Assembly: GCA_965213575.1 (NCBI GenBank) | Contig: CBDBZN010000007.1 | Coordinates: 1-64,000, forward strand | DNA length: 64,000 nt | Source of the DNA: JAUHXS01 sp965213575 | Lineage (GTDB): Bacteria > Bacteroidota > Bacteroidia > Chitinophagales > JAUHXS01 | Direction of reading: 5' to 3' | Shown: piece after piece, positions 9,427 through 19,575 of the stretch | Numbering within the stretch: the stretch's first letter is position 1 | Layout: each line of letters begins with the position of its first letter | Notes under the pieces: model-generated | What the model was told of the DNA's origin: nothing | Seen by the model: only the letters and a program-made list of their open reading frames with translations | Databases searched by the model: none | Program-made: the position numbers and the translations under genes

Positions 9427-9434
9427 CAAAAATA
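9427..9434 (-). promoter_or_regulatory. Candidate -7 promoter element of the wzz-like gene
   Basis: The minus strand reads TATTTTTG (then CATA), matching TAnnTTTG, 24 bases before the start codon. No convincing -33 TTG is seen at the usual distance. Confidence 0.35.
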
Positions 9435-9547
9435 ACTTTTATTTTAAGCTTTTGATATTTCGCCTAGCGCTAATTACCTTATCCTGTTATCAGATTCTGT
9501 ATTTTATATCGAGTTGATTTTTTTAGATTACATATAATAGCTAATAT

Positions 9548-10990
9548 TTATGACTTACTCACTACTCTTATCATCTCTTTTACATCTATCAATTTCAACA
9601 GAAAGGCAAATAATACACTCAACAGTATAGTAATCATAATATTTAATTGCCAAGAATCAAATAAATAGTTCAGGGAATAAGCTAATATGAAAATAATACT
9701 AATATGTGCGAAGTACTTGAATAGGTTTTTAAGTAAAATATTTAAACTAAATTGCTTTTTAGCAATAATGATATGTGCTATAGCAATGAATAATTGGGTA
9801 ATTAAAGTAGCTTGAGCAGCACCTAGGGCTTTGTATTTTTGTATTAAAAAATAATTTAATATAATATTAAGCATTACGCTGATTAAAGCAAGGATATTCA
9901 ATCTTTTTAAATTTCCATTTGCAGTCAGTAAGGTACCATATATATATATTATAGAAGTTGCAATGAGACATAAAATCAATATGCCAAATATATCTGCTGT
10001 ATAACCGGAGCTTTCAACATAAAGTAATTCCATAATTTGTCGTTTATACAAGAAAGCAGGTACAGCAACCACTGTAGCAATAACAAAAATATTATTCAAA
10101 GCTATTTGCAACAGTTTATGAATAGATTCTTTTTCTTTTATCATCTTAGCAAACATAGGCAACAGAAGAATACTGAATAAATAACCTAACATATTAGCAG
10201 CATCCAACAAGCGATATCCTAAGGCATAAAATCCCGCTTCTAACTCCCCTTCTGCTCCCGCAAATTTCTCGATCATCACGCCGTCAATTCTATAATAGAG
10301 CGTCATCAACATCACCAACATAGCGTAAGGGTAACTTTGTTTTAATACTGATATAGTGTTTTTTAATGCCGGGGCTTTAAAATCATTTACTTTATATTTA
10401 ACTATTATTCCTATTGCTATTAATAAAGTAAGCAAGTAAGCAACTGTTTGTGCATATATTAACCATTCTACTTTAAATGATGATTTTGTGACACCTCCCC
10501 ACAGCAATACGCTACAAATCAATATCATGAGTATTTTATCCATTACCGATAAAATACTATCTATTTTAAAGTGAAATAATGCGGTAATATTTGACCGTAA
10601 AAATAGAATGGCAGAGCTTATTATTTGATTAAAAGTTAATAATCCCAGTAAAAACAAACGATTTTCATCAAAACCCCAAAAAAATGCGAAAACAAATGTG
10701 ATGATAAGGTAGATGATAGAAAACAGTAGTTTTATCAAAACAATATTAGAAAACATCTTAGACATAGACTCCTTATCTTGAGCAATTAATTTGTTATTGT
10801 AAGTAGATAAACCCATGTCTAAGACCACATGAAAAAGCAAGGAGAGGTTAAATAAAGCAAAATAAATACCATAACTTTCTGATCCTACTGTATTTTGTAC
10901 CGTTCGGTCAATTCCTAAGATCCAAAAGGGCTTTACCAGAAAATTAACAAATATGAGAAAAGAGAGATTAGAGATAAATTTTCTATGCAT
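9548..10990 (-). CDS. Polysaccharide flippase (Wzx/MOP superfamily)
   Basis: A 480-residue protein with about twelve to fourteen membrane helices and hardly any soluble part. The pattern fits the polysaccharide transporter branch of the MOP exporters, for example YGIYFALFNLSLLFHVVLDM (40-59) and IDGVMIEKFAGAEGELEAGF (about 235-254). It would flip undecaprenyl-linked repeat units across the inner membrane. Next to Wzz- and Wzy-like genes this role is likely. It is separated from the wzz-like gene by 145 bases, and its promoter region faces the plus-strand glycosyltransferase gene. Confidence 0.85.
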   Translation of the reverse strand: MHRKFISNLSFLIFVNFLVKPFWILGIDRTVQNTVGSESYGIYFALFNLSLLFHVVLDMGLSTYNNKLIAQDKESMSKMFSNIVLIKLLFSIIYLIITFVFAFFWGFDENRLFLLGLLTFNQIISSAILFLRSNITALFHFKIDSILSVMDKILMILICSVLLWGGVTKSSFKVEWLIYAQTVAYLLTLLIAIGIIVKYKVNDFKAPALKNTISVLKQSYPYAMLVMLMTLYYRIDGVMIEKFAGAEGELEAGFYALGYRLLDAANMLGYLFSILLLPMFAKMIKEKESIHKLLQIALNNIFVIATVVAVPAFLYKRQIMELLYVESSGYTADIFGILILCLIATSIIYIYGTLLTANGNLKRLNILALISVMLNIILNYFLIQKYKALGAAQATLITQLFIAIAHIIIAKKQFSLNILLKNLFKYFAHISIIFILAYSLNYLFDSWQLNIMITILLSVLFAFLLKLIDVKEMIRVVSKS

Positions 10991-11006
10991 TGCTAGAATT
11001 AAGCAT

Positions 11007-11014
11007 CAAAAATA
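11007..11014 (-). promoter_or_regulatory. Candidate -7 promoter element of the wzx-like gene
   Basis: The minus strand reads TATTTTTG (TAnnTTTG consensus), 16 bases before the flippase start, in the 50-bp divergent gap shared with the GT4 gene. No -33 TTG stands at the expected spacing, so support is limited. Confidence 0.35.
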
Positions 11015-11040
11015 ACTAATATTGTCAACTTAGCATACGC

Positions 11041-12162
11041 ATGAATATTGCTATCAACACACGATTTTTATTAAAAGGCAAGCTAGAAGGGATCGGATGG
11101 TTTACTTATCAAACGCTTAAACGTATTGTTACAGCCCATCCTGAACATCAATTTTACTTTCTGTTCGACAGGCAATATGATGAAGCGTTTATTTTCAGTA
11201 AAAATGTTCATCCTGTAGTTGTTTCTCCGCCTGCTAGACATCCATTTTTATGGTACTACTGGTTTGAAATTGCGCTACCTAAAGCATTAAAAAAAATCAA
11301 TGCGGATATATTTGTATCCACCGATGGATATTTATCTTTAAAATCTAATGTAAAATCTTTAGTAGTTATCCATGATTTGGCTTTTGAACATTATCCTCAA
11401 CACATCAACCTATTAACTCGCTTATTTTACAAATATTATACGCCTAAATATGCACATCATTCGGATAGGATTGCTACGGTATCTGAATATTCAAAAAATG
11501 ATATTTACGAGCAATATAAAATTCCTAAAGCAAAAATAGATGTGGTTTATAATGGCAGTGATCCAGCTTTTAAACCTGTAGAAAATACGGTTAAAAGAAG
11601 GATTAAAGCACAATATACCGATGGCAAGCCTTACTTCTTATTTGTAGGATCCATTCATCCGAGAAAAAATGTTCAAACTCTTTTAGAAGCTTTCGATATT
11701 TACAAAAAAAATACGCAAAGTGATACTAAGCTATTAATTGTTGGAAGGAAAGCTTGGAACTATAAAAAGATTATGGATACTTATCAAAACCTCACTCACA
11801 AAAAAGAAGTTTTGTTTATTGATCATCAAGAACTTCCGGAATTAGTCAATATAACTGCTTCAGCTGATGTTATGGTTTATCCTTCCTTATTTGAAGGATT
11901 TGGTATCCCCATTATAGAAGCTATGAAATGCGGCACCCCGGTAATCACCTCAAAAAGTTCTTCTATGAGGGAAATTGCGGAATCTTCAGGATTATTAATA
12001 GACCCGAATGACCCCGCCGATATCGCACAAAAAATGGAAATAGTGATTACTGATGAGCTAGTTAAAAATGCGTTGATTAATAAAGGCTTTAAACGGGCTA
12101 AGGATTTCAGTTGGGATAAAACCGCCGAAAGTTTATGGAGATCAATTGAAAAGATCATGTGA
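11041..12162 (+). CDS. Glycosyltransferase, GT4 family (GT-B fold)
   Basis: A 373-residue retaining glycosyltransferase. The N-terminal acceptor domain carries STDGYLSLKSNVKSLVVIHD (about 96-115). The C-terminal donor domain has YFLFVGSIHPRKNVQTLLEA (about 199-218) and the EX7E motif in FEGFGIPIIEA (about 284-294). These are the normal family signatures. The donor sugar and acceptor are unknown. It is divergent from the flippase gene by 50 bases, so it probably belongs to the same surface-glycan function. Confidence 0.9.
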   Translation: MNIAINTRFLLKGKLEGIGWFTYQTLKRIVTAHPEHQFYFLFDRQYDEAFIFSKNVHPVVVSPPARHPFLWYYWFEIALPKALKKINADIFVSTDGYLSLKSNVKSLVVIHDLAFEHYPQHINLLTRLFYKYYTPKYAHHSDRIATVSEYSKNDIYEQYKIPKAKIDVVYNGSDPAFKPVENTVKRRIKAQYTDGKPYFLFVGSIHPRKNVQTLLEAFDIYKKNTQSDTKLLIVGRKAWNYKKIMDTYQNLTHKKEVLFIDHQELPELVNITASADVMVYPSLFEGFGIPIIEAMKCGTPVITSKSSSMREIAESSGLLIDPNDPADIAQKMEIVITDELVKNALINKGFKRAKDFSWDKTAESLWRSIEKIM

Positions 12163-13136
12163 TGGGTAACAGATTAAACAACATCAAAGAACCGATAAAG
12201 GAAGAACTTAAGCTTTTTGAAGATAAGTTTAAGGCGTCAGTTAAAAGTAGGGTGCCGCTCCTTGACCGTATCATGCATTACATCGTCAAGCGAAAAGGCA
12301 AGCAAGTCCGGCCAATGTTTGTGTTTCTTTCTGCTAAGTTAGCAGGAGAAGTCACTGAGAAAACATATCGTGCTGCTGCTTTGATAGAATTATTGCATAC
12401 TGCTACGCTTGTTCATGATGATGTAGTGGACGATGCTTACATGCGACGAGGCTTTTTTTCGGTGAATGCACTTTGGAAAAACAAAATAGCTGTATTAGTC
12501 GGAGATTATCTTTTATCAAAAGGCCTACTACTTTCTTTGGACAATGATGATTTTGAATTATTAAAAATTGTTTCTAATGCGGTAAGAGAAATGAGTGAGG
12601 GAGAATTACTGCAAATCGAAAAGGCGAGAAAGCTGGATATCAAAGAAGATATTTACTACGAAATAATTCGTCAAAAGACGGCATCTCTCATCGCTTCTGC
12701 TTGTGCTTGCGGTATGGCATCTGTCAGTAACGATAAAGATCAGATAGAAAAAATTCGCGCTTGTGGAGAGCAAATTGGTATTGCTTTTCAAATAAAAGAT
12801 GACCTTTTTGACTTTGGAACGGCCGATATTGGAAAGCCTAAAGGAATAGATATTCAAGAAAAAAAAATGACCTTACCTCTGATTTATGCCTTAAATCATA
12901 CCGATAAAGGTAATAAACGCAAAATTATTAACATCATTAAAAATCATAATAAAGACAAGAAAAAAGTTGATGAAGTGATTCAATTTGTCGTAAATAGTGG
13001 CGGCATTCAGTATGCCGAAGATGCAATGAATATGCATAGAAAAAAAGCATTAGATATCTTAAAAGAATTTGACGATTCACCTGCAAAAAGTTCGCTCCAA
13101 GATTTGATACTATTTACTACTGAGCGAAAAAAATAA
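12162..13136 (+). CDS. Polyprenyl diphosphate synthase
   Basis: A 324-residue trans-prenyltransferase. The first aspartate-rich motif is DDVVDD (about 86-91) followed by YMRRG; the second is KDDLFDFGTADIGKPKG. Both bind the diphosphate through magnesium. GKQVRPMFVF (about 46-55) is the conserved substrate-binding start. It probably makes the long chain (C35-C40) for menaquinone, judging by similarity to IspB-type enzymes. I chose the ATG at 12162, which forms a TGATG overlap with the glycosyltransferase stop; a GTG at 12159 is also possible. Confidence 0.92.
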   Translation: MGNRLNNIKEPIKEELKLFEDKFKASVKSRVPLLDRIMHYIVKRKGKQVRPMFVFLSAKLAGEVTEKTYRAAALIELLHTATLVHDDVVDDAYMRRGFFSVNALWKNKIAVLVGDYLLSKGLLLSLDNDDFELLKIVSNAVREMSEGELLQIEKARKLDIKEDIYYEIIRQKTASLIASACACGMASVSNDKDQIEKIRACGEQIGIAFQIKDDLFDFGTADIGKPKGIDIQEKKMTLPLIYALNHTDKGNKRKIINIIKNHNKDKKKVDEVIQFVVNSGGIQYAEDAMNMHRKKALDILKEFDDSPAKSSLQDLILFTTERKK

Positions 13137-13138
13137 TC

Positions 13139-14065
13139 ATGCCTCGAGTAGTGAATTCAGATATTCTCAAACTGCATTTCATTGTATTTATATGGGGATT
13201 TACGGCAACGCTGGGAAAATTAATTTCAATTTCAGCTATCGAATTGGTATGGTATAGAATGCTTATTGCTGCTATGAGCTTATTCATAATTATGCTTGTC
13301 AGCAAAAGTATAAAAAAACGGAAAGCAGGTATTTCTTCATCGTCTTGTGCTAGCAACAGAGCTCAATTAGTACCTAAACTTAAGTTTATCCTCACCGGGT
13401 TTATTGTTGCAGCACACTGGATCACTTTCTTTCATGCAGTAAAAGTATCTAATATATCTATTACCTTGGTTTGCCTTTCAAGTGCGGCTATTTTTACCAG
13501 CCTTTTAGAACCTATTATACTAAAAAAGAAAATATCTTTTTTAGAAGTATTCATAGGCCTTTGCGTTATGGCAGGGCTTTATCTTATTTTCAGATTTGAA
13601 TCCATTTATTTATTGGGAATAATATTAGCTACTACATCTGCTTTTTTGGCGGCTTTATTTACAGTAATTAATAAAGTATTCATCGATCAAAAACATACTG
13701 CTCTTCATATAAGTTTGTATGAAATGATCGGTGGCTTTATTGTGATCAGCTTGTATTTATTTTTTTATCAAAATATACCACTAGGTAATCCAACATTTAA
13801 TGATGTTATTTACTTGCTGATCTTAGGAGTGGTTTGTACAGCATATCCTTTTTGGATTTCAGTAGACTTAATGAAAAATTTGTCTGCCTACATGATTTCC
13901 TTAACGATTAATTTAGAACCAATTTATGGCATAATTATAGCATTTTTAGTTTTTGGAAATGAAGAACAGATGACTTTCGGGTTTTATTTTGGTGCCACCT
14001 TTGTATTAGCATCTGTATTTCTTTATCCGTATCTTTGTAAAAGAAAAAAAAGAATAAATATATAA
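13139..14065 (+). CDS. EamA/DMT-family transporter
   Basis: A 308-residue membrane protein with about ten helices arranged as two EamA repeats, as in drug/metabolite transporters such as RhaT and YdcZ relatives. The first repeat includes FIVFIWGFTATLGKLIS (about 14-30). Between helices 2 and 3 there is a hydrophilic stretch of about 22 residues rich in Ser, Lys and Arg (about 60-82) that is longer than usual. The substrate is unknown. It starts two bases after the prenyl synthase stop and precedes sufE, suggesting one transcript from the glycosyltransferase onward. Confidence 0.88.
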   Translation: MPRVVNSDILKLHFIVFIWGFTATLGKLISISAIELVWYRMLIAAMSLFIIMLVSKSIKKRKAGISSSSCASNRAQLVPKLKFILTGFIVAAHWITFFHAVKVSNISITLVCLSSAAIFTSLLEPIILKKKISFLEVFIGLCVMAGLYLIFRFESIYLLGIILATTSAFLAALFTVINKVFIDQKHTALHISLYEMIGGFIVISLYLFFYQNIPLGNPTFNDVIYLLILGVVCTAYPFWISVDLMKNLSAYMISLTINLEPIYGIIIAFLVFGNEEQMTFGFYFGATFVLASVFLYPYLCKRKKRINI

Positions 14066-14072
14066 GCTTAAA

Positions 14073-14513
14073 ATGTCTGAAAAATCAATCCGATCTATTG
14101 AGAAAGAAATTGAAGAAGAGTTTGCTATGTTTGAAGACTGGACAGATAAATATCAGTATATTATTGATTTAGGAAAAGAAATTAACCCAATACCAGATCA
14201 ATATAAAACGGATGAATACAAAGTTAGCGGATGTCAATCAAATGTTTGGTTAAAAGCTGATTTAGCCGATGGAAAAGTAGTTTTTAAAGCTGATAGTGAC
14301 GCCATTATTGTTCGCGGCCTTGTAGGATTATTGCTAAGAGTATTATCCAACCAATCTCCCGATGATATTATCAATGCAAAGTTGAGTTTTATTGATAAGA
14401 TAGGGATGAAAACTCACCTTTCTCCTACTCGTTCTAATGGCTTGGTATCTATGGTTAAGCAGATGAAATATTATGCGATTGCTTTTAAAAGCAAGATTAA
14501 TTCAGCACCGTAA
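14073..14513 (+). CDS. sufE: SufE-family cysteine desulfurase sulfur acceptor
   Basis: A 146-residue protein of normal SufE length. The sulfur-accepting cysteine is C54 in VSGCQSNVW, the family signature. SufE takes persulfide sulfur from SufS and hands it to the SufBCD scaffold for Fe-S cluster assembly. No other suf genes are in the window. Its last 17 bases overlap the end of the convergent SBBP-repeat gene. Confidence 0.93.
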   Translation: MSEKSIRSIEKEIEEEFAMFEDWTDKYQYIIDLGKEINPIPDQYKTDEYKVSGCQSNVWLKADLADGKVVFKADSDAIIVRGLVGLLLRVLSNQSPDDIINAKLSFIDKIGMKTHLSPTRSNGLVSMVKQMKYYAIAFKSKINSAP

Positions 14514-17457
14514 TATTACCTGTATAAAATTGGTCGTTTATGGATAGACTATACACATAAACTCCATTTACCGCAGTTTTACCATTTACCAATCCTAACC
14601 ATGAAACAGCAGGATTGTCACTTTCAAATACCAAAGCTCCTTTAGTATTATATATTTTTAAATTATATATCGAAGGTATGCCTTCATATATAATTGGAAA
14701 CCTATTATTATTAGACTGAAGTGATAATGCATTGGGAATAAAATATTCCAACATTTCAATCAATATGCTGTCTTTACAAAGCGAATCAGCCAATGCTGAA
14801 ATACTTACAGATAACGTATCTAGACACATGCTGTTAGCATATGCAACGATTACGGTGTAAGTAGTATCTTGAATAAAAGCTATATTTATTTGAGCGTCTG
14901 TTTCGCCGGTATTCCAACTATAGGAATCGCCTCCGGCACTACTGATCATCAACGCTTCGCCTTCACAAATCGAAGTATCATTACTCACGGTTGGGAGTGT
15001 ATCGGGTAAATTAAATGTATATGTACCATTATCTATTGAATTAAAAAGACAAACATTTACTACGGTATAAGTAGTATCTCCCTGCACAAAGACTGAAATA
15101 TTTTGTGCTGAATCGCCGGTACTCCAAACATATGAGCCTAAGCCGGGTGCCTGCAAATTAAAGGAATCTCGTGTACATATAATAGTATCAAAAACTATAT
15201 CCTTATCAATTAATGGGAATTCTAGTTTAGTGTCTGACAAATTAAATCTTGCTATAAAAATATCATCATCTCCGTTTTGAGTAGAATCAATATAAGCAGA
15301 GCCAAATTTTGTAATAGGTAAAGAAGCATCAAAACCACCACCATTCCACTCTCCCACTAAAATTAGATTATTATCCGGTGTGATCACTACTGATTCCCGT
15401 TTTGAATCTCCATCACCTCCAAAATAAGTACCCCATGTTTGATTAGTGGCCGGATCAAATCTGGCAATAAAATGATCATTCGCACGAAACATATCTAAAT
15501 TATTATCATAGTACATGTCATCAGCCGGCTTTACTGTATCCATATCATCTGATAATGTCTTGATGGCAATAACTAAATTATTGTCATTATCTACGGCTAT
15601 ATTTCTGTCACATTCAATTCTTTCTTGATCAAATCCTCCTAAAAATGTACCCCATGTTTGAACATTATTTTCATCAAATTTTAAAATAAACGCATCTCTG
15701 GCATCAGGAGCATCTCGATAATATCCTCCTGCATCCAGTACAGGAAAGCCGGTAAAGGTGGTAGAAATACCGGCCAGGTATAAATTACCTGACAAATCAA
15801 AGGCTAAGGTATTTGGCTCATCCCTACCCACGCCTCCGATAAATGTACTCCAAACTAATGCGCCATTAGGGGTTAATTCAAATATATATCCTTCTTCATT
15901 AGCGCTATAGCTATTGTCTATATAACCTCCGGAACTTTGTGTAGTGAAGTTGGAAGAAAAAGTATGGCCCGTTACTAATATATTTCCATTAGCTCGAGTA
16001 GTGATGCCGCCACTTACATCGGTACTATCACCGCCAAAGTAAGTAGCCCAAACACCTTCTCCACATTCATTAAATTTCATTACAAAAACATCTTGCAAAC
16101 CGGCAATTTGAGGCTGAGCTACACCCGGCGCATTTGTAAAAGGCAGGTCAGTAGATTTGGTGTGGCCTGTTAAAACAATATTATTTTCAACATCTATCGC
16201 TACGCTTTCCACAACATCATAATCACTGCCTCCGATATAAGTAGACCATAATAATTTTCCTATCGAATCAAACTTAGCAAGAAAACCGTGCTGAGAAAAT
16301 GGAGGAGGGGCATCATCTTTAAAATAGGAATCTCCATCTTTTAAAGGAAAATTTCCTGAAATGGTGTATCCACCTACGATGAGATTATCTCGCTTATCAA
16401 AAGCTATAGTCCAAGCTTCATCATTTAAAGAGCCGCCAAAGTAAGTTGCCCATACTCTTTCACCCTGCTCATTAAACATTAGAATAAAAGGGTCAATGTT
16501 GGATCCTGCAACTCCCTGATTATAAGCACCAACCTTTTCGTACACCGGAAAAACTGCCGAATAATGATATCCTGCTGTAGCAATATCTCCTTTACTATTA
16601 GATGCCGCAGACATAGGGCCATCCGTACCACTCCCTCCATAATAAGTGGCCCATTCAAGGGGTGGGTCTATAATATAAGTTTGAGTAGGATCAACTTCTT
16701 CTAGTTCTATTGTTACAATTGCTGAAGGTTGGCCTGAGGCGATTGTTTGATTACTATTATGATCATCAATAATATTTGTTTGAGTAGTACGCAGTTGGTA
16801 GCTACTATTTATATAAGAATCATTTTTGTTATAAAAACAAACTAATTCGCCTTCAGTAAGCGTATGTTTATCTGTAGCTATCTGAATTTGATTGTTATTG
16901 ATTAATCTTGGCAAGCCCGCTCCTTGATATTGTAACTGAATGTTTTTATAATCGCCTCCCGGTTTGACAATAAAAGAATATTTTAAAATCCCATTTTTCA
17001 CTTCTAAAAGCCAATCAATATCGGGATAAACATTATGAACTGTAATACTTTCGTATTCTCTAACTCCTGTTATTCCTTCAGCACAATGTGGATGATAATA
17101 CCTAAGGTCTCCGGGAGCAGGGTTATTTCTTGCAATGTTTGCAATATCTATATTTGCATTTTTTAAATTCAAATCAACTCTTTGCCATTTATATGACTTA
17201 CCTTCTTCATGCTCACTATCTCCCTCCTCTTTTTCAAATTCTAAAAAGACATATGTAAGCCCTTTTTCTGTGACATATACATCTAGCCCCGGTGCAGATG
17301 ATTTATAATATACAAACGGAACAGGGGTAAGAAATTGATCGGTCATCTGGCCTTTATTCTCCAATAAAAGTGACCATGAACTAGCAAATAAGCAATTATA
17401 TGAAGATAATAAAAATGTAAATCCTACTAAAGCACAACGTAATAATAGACTAAACAT
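14497..17457 (-). CDS. SBBP-repeat beta-propeller protein with gliding-type T9SS C-terminal domain
   Basis: A 986-residue secreted protein. A signal peptide covers about 1-25. The N-terminal domain begins ENKGQMTDQF and matches the DUF7948-type domain that commonly precedes SBBP repeats. At least seven SBBP-type repeats follow, each with W(A/S/G)T(Y/F)(Y/F/I/L)GG, for example WATYFGGS and WSTYIGGS; these build a beta-propeller. Two PKD/Ig-like segments with TxxTYTV strands lie at about 760-890. The final 85 residues (YNLKIYNTKGALVFES...GVYVYSL) match the type B gliding-motility-associated sorting domain that directs export by the type IX system. The function on the cell surface is unknown. 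Confidence 0.88.
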   Translation of the reverse strand: MFSLLLRCALVGFTFLLSSYNCLFASSWSLLLENKGQMTDQFLTPVPFVYYKSSAPGLDVYVTEKGLTYVFLEFEKEEGDSEHEEGKSYKWQRVDLNLKNANIDIANIARNNPAPGDLRYYHPHCAEGITGVREYESITVHNVYPDIDWLLEVKNGILKYSFIVKPGGDYKNIQLQYQGAGLPRLINNNQIQIATDKHTLTEGELVCFYNKNDSYINSSYQLRTTQTNIIDDHNSNQTIASGQPSAIVTIELEEVDPTQTYIIDPPLEWATYYGGSGTDGPMSAASNSKGDIATAGYHYSAVFPVYEKVGAYNQGVAGSNIDPFILMFNEQGERVWATYFGGSLNDEAWTIAFDKRDNLIVGGYTISGNFPLKDGDSYFKDDAPPPFSQHGFLAKFDSIGKLLWSTYIGGSDYDVVESVAIDVENNIVLTGHTKSTDLPFTNAPGVAQPQIAGLQDVFVMKFNECGEGVWATYFGGDSTDVSGGITTRANGNILVTGHTFSSNFTTQSSGGYIDNSYSANEEGYIFELTPNGALVWSTFIGGVGRDEPNTLAFDLSGNLYLAGISTTFTGFPVLDAGGYYRDAPDARDAFILKFDENNVQTWGTFLGGFDQERIECDRNIAVDNDNNLVIAIKTLSDDMDTVKPADDMYYDNNLDMFRANDHFIARFDPATNQTWGTYFGGDGDSKRESVVITPDNNLILVGEWNGGGFDASLPITKFGSAYIDSTQNGDDDIFIARFNLSDTKLEFPLIDKDIVFDTIICTRDSFNLQAPGLGSYVWSTGDSAQNISVFVQGDTTYTVVNVCLFNSIDNGTYTFNLPDTLPTVSNDTSICEGEALMISSAGGDSYSWNTGETDAQINIAFIQDTTYTVIVAYANSMCLDTLSVSISALADSLCKDSILIEMLEYFIPNALSLQSNNNRFPIIYEGIPSIYNLKIYNTKGALVFESDNPAVSWLGLVNGKTAVNGVYVYSLSINDQFYTGNITVLN

Positions 17458-17500
17458 CTTAACAAGATAGAAAATAATATATATACTAGTATGTATTACA

Positions 17501-17896
17501 TTAAAAATGTTTTACATCTTCTACAATAATTCCTCGAATATAATATGTTTCTCTAAGCAGGGACCCATCTCTATCGTATTCCAGCCACTTATCATCTTTT
17601 ACCGGATCTTGTTGTTTGATAACTTCTGTAAATTCTTCTCTAGATACAGGATCAATTACAATGATCGTATCAACTGTTAAATCTACATGATACTTCCCTT
17701 GTTGAAAGATCGTGCCATCTATAAAATAGTATTCCCATACACCTACTTTAATTCCTTTATAATATTTCCCCTTACTTTTTAATTGCCCGTTATACCAAAA
17801 TTCTTCCTTATGCACGGTATCTTTTTGAGCCTCACAAGTGGTAACTTGCAAAGCCAATGCCATTATTAAAATAATAATTGTATGTACAGTTTTCAC
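17501..17896 (-). CDS. Small secreted MORN-like repeat protein
   Basis: A 131-residue protein with a signal peptide (about 1-23, ending near CEAQ). The body contains MORN_2-type repeats of the form YNGQLKSKGKYYKGIKVGVW and YDRDGSLLRETYY, as in YwqK-like proteins of Bacteroidota. The cysteine near the signal end is not in a clean lipobox. Function unknown. It lies 43 bases upstream of the large SBBP-repeat gene on the same strand and may be cotranscribed with it. Confidence 0.65.
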   Translation of the reverse strand: MKTVHTIIILIMALALQVTTCEAQKDTVHKEEFWYNGQLKSKGKYYKGIKVGVWEYYFIDGTIFQQGKYHVDLTVDTIIVIDPVSREEFTEVIKQQDPVKDDKWLEYDRDGSLLRETYYIRGIIVEDVKHF

Positions 17897-18044
17897 AGGA
17901 AGATTTGCTTAGGATACGTCTAGGTAGCGTTTTTTGTTTCGCTTAAATGCAGTAGACTTATTAACAAATTCCATTATTAATGTTAATTTTATTGTAGGGA
18001 TTAAAACGAAATATGTAATATTGTTAACAACAATTTAAAGCATT

Positions 18045-18998
18045 ATGGTCTTTTTAGATTTTGAACAACCTATAGCAGATCTTTACGAACAGCTCGATAA
18101 TATTAAAGAAGTTGAGCAAAAAGGAGAAGTTGATGTTACGCAAACAGTTATCGACTTAAATAAAAAGATTAAGAAACTTCAGAAAGAAATATACAGTAAT
18201 CTTTCCGGCTGGCAAAAAGTCCAACTTTCACGGCATCCTGAAAGGCCATACACGCTATATTACATAGAAAAAATATGTAAAAAGTTTATTGAGCTTCATG
18301 GCGATCGGAATGTAAAGGACGATAAAGCTATTGTGGGAGGATTAGGTGATATTGATGGTCAAACCGTCATGTTTATAGGACATCAAAAAGGTATAAATAC
18401 TAAAATGCGCCAATACAGAAACTTTGGTATGGCTAATCCTGAAGGATATCGTAAGGCATTGCGTTTAATGAAATTAGCAGAGCGGTTTGACAAACCCATT
18501 GTTTGCCTAATTGATACGCCGGGAGCTTATCCGGGATTAGAAGCAGAAGAAAGAGGCCAAGGCGAAGCCATTGCCAGAAATTTGTTTGAAATGACAAAAC
18601 TTAAAGTTCCTGTTGTTTGTATTGTGATAGGAGAAGGTGCTTCGGGAGGAGCCTTAGGAATAGGAATGGGTGATAAAGTGCTGATGCTGGAAAACACTTG
18701 GTATTCCGTTATCTCTCCCGAATCTTGTTCTTCTATACTATGGCGCAGCTGGGACCATAAAGAAGAAGCCGCTGAAGCGCTAAAACTAACTTCGGATCAT
18801 ATGAAAGAATTCGGACTGGTTGACGATATTATTAAAGAACCTTTAGGCGGTGCCCATACAGACCCTGAAGAAATGGCAAAAATCTTAAAAAGAGAAATAA
18901 AAAAGCAGGTTGCTGAGTTGAAAGAAATTGCTCCTGGAGAAAGAATTACAAATAGGATCAATAAATTTTCTAATATGGGATTTTATGAAGAAGCTTGA
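18045..18998 (+). CDS. accA: Acetyl-CoA carboxylase carboxyltransferase subunit alpha
   Basis: A 317-residue AccA of standard length. Signatures include FIELHGDRNVKDDKAIVGGL (about 82-101) and the oxyanion/CoA-binding glycines in VIGEGASGGALGIGMGD (about 195-211). With AccD it transfers the carboxyl group from biotin to acetyl-CoA to make malonyl-CoA, the first step of fatty acid synthesis. accD is not in the window. The start ATG follows AAAGC and the upstream 148 bases are intergenic, with a TAATATTG that misses the promoter consensus by one base. Confidence 0.97.
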   Translation: MVFLDFEQPIADLYEQLDNIKEVEQKGEVDVTQTVIDLNKKIKKLQKEIYSNLSGWQKVQLSRHPERPYTLYYIEKICKKFIELHGDRNVKDDKAIVGGLGDIDGQTVMFIGHQKGINTKMRQYRNFGMANPEGYRKALRLMKLAERFDKPIVCLIDTPGAYPGLEAEERGQGEAIARNLFEMTKLKVPVVCIVIGEGASGGALGIGMGDKVLMLENTWYSVISPESCSSILWRSWDHKEEAAEALKLTSDHMKEFGLVDDIIKEPLGGAHTDPEEMAKILKREIKKQVAELKEIAPGERITNRINKFSNMGFYEEA

Positions 18999-19050
18999 TG
19001 TATATACTTACATATAATGTTATGCCATTTACCGCATTAAACCGATCATT

Positions 19051-19575
19051 ATGCTAAAATCAACGTTGACCAAGATCAGCCAATACACGCTTCAGAGAAA
19101 GTTAGATAAACAACATGTCCAAAGAATATTAAAAAACATTAATAATATTGAGACTGTAGGTATTTTATATAAAACAGGAAGTGTTAACGATGAAGATGTT
19201 ATTAAGCAGTTTGTAGAAAACCTGAAAAGCCAGCATAAAAAAGTTACTACTCTTGCTTATAGAAAACCGTCAGCAAAAGAAGAAGTGGATAAAAATTATT
19301 TCTCTAATAAACAATTAAACTGGCTAAGGCATCCTAAAGATGATTATGTAAGACAATTTACAGAAAATCCTTTCGACGTGTTGATTAATTTATGTATTGA
19401 ACCTTGTGTTCCAATCGAAAATATTATAGCCTTGTCCAAAGCAAAGCTAAGAATGGGAAAATACAGTGAAAGCAAAACTTTTTGTTATGACCTAATGTTA
19501 GAAACACCCGGTAATAATATAAAAGAACTGATTAACACAGCCCATCACTATTTAAAAATAATAAACAATGAATAA
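19051..19575 (+). CDS. DUF6913 family protein
   Basis: A 174-residue basic protein with an N-terminal helix (LQRKLDKQHVQRILKNI) and the segment NPFDVLINLCIEPCVPIENI in the middle. It resembles the Bacteroidota-restricted DUF6913 family, of unknown function, often found beside dapA. No signal peptide or membrane helix is seen. Its last eight bases overlap the dapA start, so the two are translationally coupled. Confidence 0.7.
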   Translation: MLKSTLTKISQYTLQRKLDKQHVQRILKNINNIETVGILYKTGSVNDEDVIKQFVENLKSQHKKVTTLAYRKPSAKEEVDKNYFSNKQLNWLRHPKDDYVRQFTENPFDVLINLCIEPCVPIENIIALSKAKLRMGKYSESKTFCYDLMLETPGNNIKELINTAHHYLKIINNE

